A stretch of 64,000 nt of DNA from Anaeramoeba ignava. Lineage: Eukaryota > Metamonada > Anaeramoebidae. Location of the stretch: contig JAPDFW010000015.1 in the NCBI GenBank assembly GCA_028826165.1, positions 16,399 to 80,398 of the forward strand, read 5' to 3'. A program made the translations under genes and the position numbers. Shown here one piece after another: positions 46,019 to 55,949 of this stretch. Numbering within the stretch: position 1 is the stretch's first letter; each line of letters opens with the position of its first letter. The notes beneath the pieces are model-generated. The model was not told where the DNA came from and ran no database searches. It saw only the letters and a list, made by a program, of their open reading frames with translations.

Positions 46019-48291
46019 TTAATTGAAAAAAATATTTTTAAAATAATCAAAATCAAGTAATAATTCTCCAATTAATGATTTTGGATTTAATTGATAATAA
46101 TCTTTTATATCAACATATTCTTCAAGATTTTCTTTTGTTATTTTTGTTTCTTCTTCAAATTCATCATGATAAAGGAAATAAATAAATTGGTTTATTGCTT
46201 CAAATGATTTTCTTGAATAATCATGAACTTGATTTGATTGATCTTGAACATTTAATTGAAACATTCCTTTAAATAATTCACTTCTTAATATTAATATTAA
46301 TTTATGAACTTTAATTTCTTTTTTTTCTTCAATAATTATTTTAAAATCTTTTGTTTCATTTTGTTGATATAATTTTGATAAATCTTTTATTATTCCTTTT
46401 CTTCCTTTTTTTGTTTCAATCCAATTTGATTCAATTCCAATTTGTTCAAAAATATCTTTCATTAATTCATTTTCTTGTTCTTCAAATTCATTTTCTTTTT
46501 CAATTTTGTTTTTCTTAAATTTTCAAATTCTTTTATTTTTCATCTTGTTTTGATTCTTTAATTTTTTTCATTTGATTTTGATAATTGATTAAATTTTGAA
46601 ATCTTTGAATAAAATAATCAAAATTAGTAAATCCAGTATAAAGAAAATTTAAAGCTAATTGAACATCTCTTTTTGGTTTTCTATTGCAAATATTGATAAA
46701 TTTTTGTAAAATTAATTTATCATTATCAAATCTTGTTAATAAAATTATTTTATGAACTTTAAATTTGAAATAATCATTTGTTTTAATTTCTAAATCTGTA
46801 AATTTTTCATTTTCATTTTCATTTTGACTTGATTTTAAAAAATTATTTAAATCTTCATTAATTGAATAAATTTTTGGAAATAAATTAATTATTTCTTCAT
46901 TGATTTGATCATATTTTAAATCAAAAATATTTCCCTCATTCATCATTAATAACTTGATTAATTGAATATTCTGATATTCACAAGCAATATGTAAAGCTGT
47001 TTGATTATAATTTGTTTTTGAATTAATATCAATTCCTGATGAAATTAAATATTTAATAATTTCAAGTGAAATATTTTGATTTTTACAAGCATAATGTAAA
47101 GCTGTTTCATTTGTTTTTGAATTAATATCAATTCCTGATGAAATTAAATATTTAATAATTTCAAGTGAAATATTTTCATTTTTACAAGCATAATGTAAAG
47201 CTGTTTGATTAGAATCTTTTGTTTTTGAATTAATATCAATTCCTGATAAAATTAAATATTTAATAATTTCAAGTGAAATATTTTCATTTTCACAAGCATA
47301 ATGTAAAGCTGTTTGATTATATTTTGTTTTTGAATTAATATCAATTCTTGATGAAATTAAATATTTAATAATTTCAAGTGAAATATTTTTATTTTCACAA
47401 GCATAATGTAAAGCTGTTTTATTTTGATTTGTTTTTGAATTAATATCAATTCCTGATAAAATTAAATATTTAATAATTTCAAGTGAAATATTTGATTTTC
47501 TTTCATATTTTGTTTTTGAATTAATATCAATTCTTGATAAAATTAAATATTTAATAATTTCAAGTGAAATATTTGGATTGAAACAAGCAATATGCAAAGC
47601 TGTTTCATTTTCATATTTTGTTTTTGAATTAATATCAATTCCTGATGAAATTAAATATTTAATAATTTCAAGTGAAATATTTTCATTTTTACAAGCATAA
47701 TGTAAAACTGTTTCATTTAGATATGTTTTTGAATTAATATCAATTCTTGATGAAATTAAATATTTAATAATTTCAAGTGAAAATTTTTTTTTCTACAAAC
47801 AAAATGTAAAGCTGTTTCATTATAATTTGTTTTTGAATTAATATCAATTCTTGATGAAATTAAATATTTAATAATTTCAAGTGAAATATTTTCATTTTTA
47901 CAAGCAATATGTAATGAATTTTTTCCTTTGTTATCAATCAAATTTGGATTAGCACCTTTTGAAATCAAAAATTGAATTATTTCTTTTGAAACTTGTTTTT
48001 CTATTGCAAAATGTAAAATTGGTTTTTGTTCTTTTATTAATTGATTTTTTGGAATTGATTCAATTTCTTTTAATTTTTGGAAATTGTTTTCTTCAATCAT
48101 TTTCCAAATATCTTTATTATCTTGATTATCTTGAATATCTTTATTATCTTGAATATCTTGAATATCTTGAATATCTTGAATATCTTTATTATCTTGAATA
48201 TCTTTAATATCTTTATTATTTTGAATATCTTGAATATCTTTATTATCTTGAATATCTTGAATATCTTAATATCTTTATTATCTTTATTCAT
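46019..48291 (-). CDS. Ankyrin-BTB-BTB protein, frame broken in several places
   Basis: Minus strand. An N-terminal Asp/Ile/Gln/Asn repeat (48291-48110) leads into Lys-Met-Ile-Glu-Glu-Asn, then about 11 ankyrin repeats (48060-46930) with the motif Ile-Asp-Ile-Asn-Ser-Lys-Thr ... Thr-Ala-Leu-His-Tyr-Ala-Cys. Two BTB-like domains follow: about 46800-46560 (Phe-Lys-Val-His-Lys-Ile-Ile-Leu-Leu-Thr-Arg) and 46370-46050 (Ile-Lys-Val-His-Lys-Leu-Ile-Leu-Ile-Leu-Arg-Ser). Ankyrin repeats bind proteins and BTB domains dimerise or recruit ubiquitin ligases. Frame breaks occur near 48264 (one base missing in the leader), 47783 (one missing in a T/A run) and twice between 46540 and 46490 (A-runs). The repeats are nearly identical, and one has lost about 11 residues in frame. 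It may be a recent pseudogene or contain homopolymer errors; no convincing introns explain the breaks. Confidence 0.65.
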
Positions 48292-49619
48292 TTTTGTTTT
48301 TCGTTTGTTTTAATTGTATTTGTGTTTGTATTTTTGTGTTTGTGTGTTTGTGTTTGTGTTTTAAAAAAAAAAGTAAAAAATGAAAAATGAAAAAAAGGAA
48401 AAAAAATTTTTTTATTTAGAAAAAAGAAGAAAAATAAAAATAAAATTTCCTCTTTTGTTCTTCTTTTCTTTTTCAATTTGATTTTGATTTTGAATTTGAT
48501 TTTGATTTTGATTTTGATTTTGATTTTGATTTTGAATTTTGATTTTGATTTTGATTTTGATTTTGAATTTGAATTTTGATTTTGATTTTGATTTTAATTT
48601 TAATTTTGAATTTGAATTTGATTTTGATTTTGAATTTGAATTTGATTTTGATTTTGATTTTGATTTTGATTTTGATTTTGAATTTGATTTTGATTTTGAT
48701 TTTGATTTTGATTTTGATTTTGATTTTGATTTTGAATTTGATTTTGATTTTGATTTTGATTTTGATTTTGAATTTGATTTTTGATTTTTGATTTTTGATT
48801 TTGATTTTGATTTTGATTTTGATTTTGATTTTGATTTTGATTTTGATTTGATTTTGATTTTTTGATTTTGAATTTGATTTTGATTTTGATTTTTGATTTT
48901 GATTTTGATTTTGATTTGAATTTGATTTTGATTTTGATTTTGATTTTGATTTTGATTTTGATTTTAATTTTAATTTTGATTTTGATTTTGATTTTGATTT
49001 TGATTTTGATTTTGATTTTGATTTTGATTTTGATTTTGATTTTGATTTTGATTTTGATTTTGATTTTGATTTTGATTTTGATTTTGAATTTGATTTTGAT
49101 TTTGATTTTGATTTTGATTTTGATTTTGATTTTGAATTTTGAATTTGATTTTGATTTTAATTTTGATTTTGATTTTGATTTTGATTTTGAATTTTGATTT
49201 TAATTTTAATTTTGAATTTAATTTTGAATTTTGAATTTTGATTTTGATTTGATTTTGATTTTGATTTTGATTTTGATTTGATTTTGATTTTGATTTTGAT
49301 TTTGATTTTGATTTTGATTTGAATTTTGATTTTGATTTTGATTTTGATTTTGATTTTGATTTTGATTTTGATTTTGAATTTGATTTTGATTTTGAATTTG
49401 ATTTTGAATTTGAATTTGATTTTGATTTTGATTTTGATTTTCATTTTAATTTTTATTTTGAAGATTTTGATTTTGATTTTGATTTTGATTTTGATTTTGA
49501 TTTTGATTTTGATTTTGATTTTGATTTTCATTTTAATTTTGATTTTCTTCTAAATTTGTTTCTAAATTTGTTTCTAAATTTGTTTCTAAATTTGTTTTTC
49601 TTTTTCTTTTGTTTGTATT
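48292..49619 (+). repeat. GATTTT hexamer satellite between ankyrin-BTB and helicase genes
   Basis: From about 48480 to 49553 the spacer is GATTTT units with GAATTT variants, the reverse complement of the TCAAAA satellite in receptor introns and of the CAAAAT hexamers encoding Gln-Asn tracts. It ends with a few TTTGTTTCTAAA units. Upstream (48292-48480) are T/G- and A-rich tracts, probably the promoter side of the ankyrin gene. No gene is seen. Confidence 0.9.
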
Positions 49620-52600
49620 TTAATTTCTTCTAATCCTCTTTTGTTTAGAAAGTCTCCAAGAATCTTGATTTTGAAGAAACCTATCCCATAAAGGTAAAAG
49701 TTTTTCAGATTTTTTACGTCTAGTCAATTTAGTAGGATCAGCAATTCTATAAAACTTTGGGGCGAATTCAACGAGCCATTTAGGGTCAATAAAAGAAACA
49801 TTTCTCATATATTCCTTTGAAGTAAGAACGAGTTCGTGATAAACAACCCATTGAGGTTTAACTTGGAAAAGAGCTGAGCTTGGATGGATATAAACAGTTT
49901 GACCTTCAACAAGGGTTTTATAACCTTCTTGAGGGTCTTTTTTAGCGGCTTTTGTAAAATAGCCAGAAACAATTGATTTGATAATAGGAACAGTTGCAGT
50001 TCCACAAGAAACAACGTCCAATTTTTGCCGATCCAAAATTGCGAGAATTTGCTTTCTGATTTCTTGAGCTCTTCTGAGGGATCTTGGCTGGATAAAATTC
50101 TCAAAGCACCAAGGATTACTGAATTTGTTTCTTTTCCAGGATTCATAGACATTGAGGAGAGTAAGATGGTCGCCATCAGGAGAAATAAACTTTGCTTTTT
50201 TCTGGTCAGCTTGAGCCTGTTTTTCTTTTGGTCTATAAAAAACGGATTCAACGGAAAGCATTGAGACGATTGTAAGAATTTCCTCAGCACAACCGAAAGA
50301 AACGGAGGAAATAAGCATCTTAGACAAAGGGGGATCGAGGGGGAATTCAGCCATTTGTCTTCCCAATTTCGTAAGCAAACCCTCCTCATCGAGAGCGCCG
50401 AGCATGTAGAGCTGTTCCATGGCGGAAACGAGGGATTGAGTCGGCGGCGGATCCATGAAATTGAAGTGGAGGAGATCGTTGATTCCAAGCGCTTTGAGGG
50501 TGAGAACAGTTGTGCCGAGATTTGTGCGCTGGATCTCGGGAATTGTATTTGGGAACATTTCATTATGATAAGCAGATTCTGTGTAAAGTCGGAAACATTT
50601 TCCAGGACCTGTTCTTCCGGCTCGCCCTGCGCGCTGTCTTGCTGCTGCCTGTGAGATTGGTGTTACAACAAGCGAATCCATCCCCAATCTTGGGTTGTAG
50701 CATTTCTGCTTCACAAACCCTGGATCGATCACATAATATATTCCGTCAATTGTTAATGAAGTCTCCGCAATGTTTGTTGCGATAACAACCTTTCTTGATC
50801 CCTTTGGTGTTGGTTCGAAAATTCGGGTTTGGATCTCAGAAGGAAGCGCAGAATAAACGGGGAGGATCATCAGCTCAGGCGCTTTTGGACCAAGTGATTT
50901 TACACGCTCAAAAAGAATCTGACAAGCAGTGTCGATTTCTTCTTGTCCTGTTAAAAACAATAGGATATCTCCTGGTGGCTCTGCCAGATGGATCTGCATG
51001 ACTGTGATGAGCGCTGCGTCGAGATAGTCTGATTCGGGCTCTTTTGTGTATAAGATCTCAACGGGGTAGTTGCGACCTGGGATGGTGAAGATGGGACATT
51101 CGAAGAAGAAATCGGAAAACTTTTCTGCATCCAGTGTTGCCGAAGTAACAATTAATTTTAGATCAGGTCTTCTTTTCACCGTTTCTTTAAGAAGGCCAAA
51201 AAGAACATCAGTGTGCACCGTACGTTCGTGCGCTTCATCAAGCATTACAACGGAATATCCAGTCAGATCAGGGTCTATCAAGCACTCCCGAAGAAGCATT
51301 CCATCCGTCATGTATTTGATCACGGTTTCATTACTTGTGAAATCTTCAAATCTGATTGAATATCCAACCTCTTGACCCAAACGGCAGCCAAACTCCTCGC
51401 TAACTCTCTTCGCAACGCTCATTGCGGCGACTCGTCTTGGCTGCGTGCATCCGATCCGTCCTTCTTTTGCATATCCGTCTTCCGCAAGATATTGCGTGAT
51501 CTGCGTTGTTTTTCCTGATCCTGTTTCTCCTACGCAAATCAGCACTTGATTGTCCCTAATTGCGCTCATCAGTTCGTTTCGCAGCTTGAAGATCGGCAGT
51601 GATTCGCGCTGCTCCTTAATTGACAAATTGGTCTTCTTTCCGTATGCGACTGTTTTCCCAAAAGTGGATTTTTTCCATTCTGGAAGATCTTCTTGTGCCA
51701 TACCCAATCCGCGCAGATCCAGTGCCAAATGGCGTTCTCCTTCTTCCGGAAGTGGATCGATCCAAGGACGGTTAATATCTTTGGGGATACTTTCCAGCAT
51801 TTGGTTTCTTTACTGCTCTCGAACTTCCTTGCGTTCTTTTGCCAACGTAACTTGAGTCATTGCTGCGTCAACAAGTGATCCATCAGGATTTTTCAAGATT
51901 TTGATCGGCGATAGCGCCATTGTGTGCCGTGTTTGTCCCCGCAGAAATGTCGGCTCTTCATCGTTAAGCTCGATTTCTAGATCCTCCTCCATCTCGTCTT
52001 CCATATCTAGATCAAGTACTCCTGTTTCTTCGTTGTAGTTTGTTTGCTCACGAATGTCTAGAACCCCTGCAGACTCAAGCTGCTTTTGGATCCATCTTTC
52101 GGGTGTTGGAAGGTCTCGTCTTGTGTGCTTTTTTTCTTGCCTGATTGTTTTTGTTTGTGAATAAAAAAAAATTATGCAGTTGCGATATTTTGTTGTGATA
52201 TAATGATAATAATATAATAATAATAATATAATAATAATATAATAGAAATTTTTATGTTTGATGACTGTTTGTTTTTTTTTTCCGATTTTCGTTTTAATCA
52301 AAATAAATATAAATTTCAATAATATTTTTAAATTCAATTTAAATTTCAAATTCAATATAAATTTCTGAAATAAATAAAATTCGTTTTGATTTTCCTTGTT
52401 AAATGCATACATGCTTAACGTCATAGCGCCTTCATTCAAATCATTAGGTCTTGTTGGATTACTTCTTAATGGATCATATAAAGAAGTCTTCTTTTCAGAA
52501 TCAACAATTTCTCTTGGAAAAAGATCTTCACCATTTGATTGATCAGCCTCCTTCATTGATAAACTAATTTTACTTCCCGCATAAGCAAGAACTTTCACAA

Positions 52601-53261
52601 ACACTCTCTGCTTTTTATGTACAATTTCATGTGGATCTAAAACTCTTCCAGTTTTCTTCATTTGCGTGATGTGACAGAGCCCTTCTCGTTTTCCACGAAC
52701 TCCATCAAGTCGCACAAAACACCCAAAGTCTCTTATTCCAGTAACTTCTCCTGAATATATTTTATATTGTATGGGCTCTTCATCAATGGCTTCCCTTTCG
52801 TTATAAAAATGCGCATTTTTTTTCACTTCATCTTCTTCTTCAATTTTTTTCTCTATTTTATTTTTTTGATTCCAAGGGTTTTGAGTATTTCTGTGTCATG
52901 AATTATTTTCCCTATAATTATTATGATCATTATGATGATGTGAATGTGAATGATGTAAATGAGGTTTATGTTCTCTTTCTTTTAAATTTTCTTTTAAATT
53001 TTCTTTTAAATTCTCTTTTAAATTCTCTTTCTTTTTTGCATTCGGATGTAATCTACTTATTATATTATATATATTTGTTACAAAATTTTCTGGAAATTCT
53101 GCTTGTTTTTCTTTTAAATTTTGTTTAAATTCTTCCAATGTTTTTGAATTTTCCCAAATTTCTACAATAAATTCTGCAACAAATTTTTGTTTAATTCCAA
53201 CATTATTTTCAAGTTCAGTACAAACTTTTGAAATTAAAGAAATGAATTTTAGTTGTTGCAT
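49620..53261 (-). CDS. Prp22/DHX8 spliceosomal DEAH-box RNA helicase (two in-frame stops)
   Basis: Exon 1 53261-52411, intron 52410-52141 (donor GTATGC, acceptor ATCAG, phase 2), exon 2 52140-49620; 1123 codons, near the family's usual 1150-1220. In order: N-terminal DHX8-type domain (codons 1-90), Lys/Glu/His linker, S1 RNA-binding domain (about 168-238), acidic segment, then the helicase core with Gly-Glu-Thr-Gly-Ser-Gly-Lys-Thr (about 488), DEAH (585), Ser-Ala-Thr (617), Gln-Arg-Ala-Gly-Arg-Ala-Gly-Arg (motif VI), HA2/OB domains and the Trp-Arg-Leu-Ser end. In this family the enzyme releases mature mRNA from the post-splicing complex. Odd: TGA at codon 122 (52898-52896) in the linker and TAA at codon 394 (51812-51810) at a position where I recall Gln in animal DHX8. 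Both are one C-to-T change from a sense codon. The frame is otherwise unbroken. GC content is well above the neighbours. Confidence 0.88.
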
Positions 53262-53376
53262 TTTAAAAACAAAAAATGAAAAAAAATGAAAAATGAAAAA
53301 AATGAAAAAAATATTTTTTAATTAAAAAAAAAATCCCTAAAAGTAAAAAAATAATTTCTTTCTTTTCCTTTGTTTC

Positions 53377-53933
53377 TTATTTGTTTTTTTTCCCAGTTAT
53401 ACTATCTATCTTCAATTTAAAAACTTTCGCTACTTTAAAAGATTGTGGATCATAAAGATTAGATTTACTTTCCCATCCATATTGCTTCATAATAATATCC
53501 ATAGCTTTCTTTTTCTCATCAACATCCTCAACAAAAGAAACATGACCATAACCAATAACACTTTCAAAATGGCAAGTCCAATGACAAGGAAGAGTTTCTT
53601 CAACAATTTTAACATTGGAATCAAACTCAAAACATACATAACTATTCTTTTTCAAATATTCCATTTTTTTCCCTTTTGGATTTGAATGAAAATATAATGT
53701 GTTGTTTGCATATCCAAATGACATTGGAATTACATAAGGTTTGTTTCAACTGATAATCCTAATCGACATACTTTGCTTTTCTCAATCACTTCTTCAATTT
53801 CTTTTCGATCTTTCATTTCTTTTTGCTTTTTCCTTAATTTATATTCTTCATGCATTAATCTTTCAATTTTATTAATAAAAATTGTTTTTGTTTGTGTTTT
53901 GATTGGTTTTGTTGGAATTATTCTTGGAAGCAT
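53377..53933 (-). CDS. NimA-like pyridoxamine 5'-phosphate oxidase-family flavoprotein, one frameshift
   Basis: Minus strand, about 185 codons. The motifs follow the FMN-binding split-barrel family related to bacterial NimA/5-nitroimidazole reductase-like proteins: Cys-Arg-Leu-Gly-Leu, Pro-Tyr-Val-Ile-Pro-Met-Ser-Phe-Gly-Tyr, Leu-Tyr-Phe-His-Ser, Val-Cys-Phe-Glu-Phe-Asp, Ser-Val-Ile-Gly-Tyr-Gly and Ile-Thr-Gly-Lys. The usual partner is FMN or a related flavin cofactor; the substrate here is unknown. One base is missing near 53735 (after Val-Glu-Thr), just before the Pro-Tyr-Val motif, splitting it into two frames. I chose the Met at 53933 because an in-frame Met at 53969 would add only Phe/Ile/Lys. 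A bacterial origin by lateral transfer is plausible for this family in anaerobic protists; codon use now matches the host. Confidence 0.75.
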
Positions 53934-54164
53934 TTTTTTAAAAATGAAAATAAAAATGAAATTTTTCAATTAATTTTTAAATCTCCTAAAATAAATTTTT
54001 TTTTCTCTTTTTTTTTGATCAAAAAAATAATCAATAAACAAAATTCTCCTTATTTTCTTTTAATTCAAAATAATTCATTTTCTAATCCCCTCTTTTATTA
54101 TTTTTTATTTTTTCTTTATTCCAAAAAAAATCAAAATCCAAAAAAAATAAAATTCAATTAATCA
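53934..54164 (+). other. Spacer between flavoprotein gene and tandem repeats
   Basis: A- and T-rich sequence with no recognisable gene. The part next to 53933 should include the flavoprotein promoter, since that gene reads leftwards. Confidence 0.5.
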
Positions 54165-54895
54165 AATATAAAAAATGAGAATAAGTTTAATTTAATATTT
54201 AATTTAGAAATTAATTTAAAAAATGATTTATTATTTAATTTTATTATTAAATTTATAATTTATTAATTTATTTTTCAATATTTTCTTTTTTCAATATTAA
54301 TCAATGAAATATAAAAAATAAGAATAAGTTTAATTTAATATTTAATTTAGAAATCAATTTAAAAAATAATTTAATATTTAATTTTATTATTAAAATAATA
54401 ATTTATTAATTTATTTTTCAATATTTTCTTTTTCAATATTAATCAATGAAATATAAAAATAAGAATAAGTTTAATTTAATATTTAATTTAGAAATTAATT
54501 TAAAAATAATTTATTATTTAATTTTATTATTAAAATAATAATTTATTAATTTATTTTTCAATATTTTCTTTTTCAATATTAAACAATCAAATATAAAAAA
54601 TGAGAATAAGTTTAATTTAATATTTAATTTAGAAATTAATTTAAAAAATAATTTATTATTCAATTTTATTATTAAAATAATAATTTATTAATTTATTTTT
54701 CAATATTTTCTTTTTCAATATTAATCAATGAAATATAAAAATAAGAATAAGTTTAATTTAATATTTAATTTAGAAATTAATTTAAAAATAATTTATTATT
54801 TAATTTTATTATTAAAATAATAATTTATTGTTTTATTTTTAAATATTTTCTTTTTTCAATATTAATCAATGAAATACAAAAAATAAATAATCAAA
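54165..54895 (+). repeat. Tandem repeat, about 141-bp unit, five copies
   Basis: Each unit begins AAATATAAAAAATGAGAATA or a variant (near 54167, 54308, 54450, 54590, 54730) and ends CTTTTTCAATATTAATCAAT. Identity between units is very high, implying recent expansion. It does not resemble the neighbouring 145-bp family and has no ORF. Confidence 0.85.
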
Positions 54896-54959
54896 AATAT
54901 CAATTTAAGCAATGAAAATATTAATTCAGTTTGAAATAAAAGAAATTCAATTTAAATTA

Positions 54960-55560
54960 TTATTAAATAGTATTCAAATTCAATTTTTTTCTTTATTAAA
55001 ACATTTCATTAATTTTATTAAATTTTTGGGAATTATTTTGTATTATTTTAAATAAAGAAATATTAATAAAATATATAAAATAGGATTAATTCTGAATTTA
55101 ACTATTTAATATTCTTTATTCCATTTTTGAAATAAATTAATTAAAACATTTTATTAATTTTATTAAATTTTTGGGAATTATTTTATATTATTTTAAATAA
55201 AAGAAATATTAATAAAATATATAAAAATAGAATTAATTCTGAATTTAATTATTTAATATTCTTTATTCCATTTTTGAAATAAATTAATTAAAATATTTTA
55301 TTAATTTTATTAAATTATTGGGAATTATTTTGTATTATTTTAAATAAAGAAGTATTAATAAAATGTATAAAATAGAATTAATTCTAAATTTAATTATTTA
55401 ATATTCTTTATTTCATTTTTGAAATAAATTAATTAAAATATTTTATTAATTTTATTTAATTTTTTGGGAATTTATATTATTTTAAATAAAGAAATATTAA
55501 TAAAATATATAAAAGTAAAATTCTAAATTTAACTATTTAATATTCTTTATTCCATTTTTA
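54960..55560 (-). repeat. Dispersed repeat, about 146-bp unit, four copies
   Basis: The TTGGGAATTA core recurs near 55028, 55173, 55320 and 55466, each followed by TATTAATAAAATATATAAAA and ATTTAATATTCTTTATTCC. This is the reverse complement of the 25-kb cluster. The remaining 55560-55949 is A/T-rich sequence leading to the BTB-Armadillo gene, with its likely promoter in the T-run CCTTTTTTTTCC just upstream. Confidence 0.75.
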
Positions 55561-55949
55561 TTTTTCATTTTTCAAAATTTAAAATTAAGTAAATATTTTT
55601 ATTATTCAATTTAACAAAATAAAAATCAAATTTAATAATAAATAATAATATAAATATAAAATATAAATGAAATAAAAACAAAATAATTGCTAATTACTTA
55701 TTAATTTATTATTATTTCAATAAACAAAAAAAAAGGAAAAATAAATTTTCAAATTTTATTTAAACAAAAAAATTATCAATAAAAAATTTAAATTTAAATT
55801 TAATTCCAAAATAAAAATGAAAAGGAAATTATTTTTGTTATTGATTTATTATTATTTCTCAAATATTTATTTTATTTATTCCAATTAAAAAATAATTTTC
55901 CTTTTTTTTTCCTTTTTTAAAAAAATAAAATTAAAATAAAAAAGAAAAA

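Noticed and set aside
45798-46022. Phe/Leu/Ser-rich 74-codon ORF
   Set aside because: It is the TTTC microsatellite read in one frame.
49805-51855. Several ORFs over 60 codons in other frames of the helicase gene
   Set aside because: The region is GC-richer, so stop codons are rarer by chance. The frame with all DEAH motifs is clearly the coding one.
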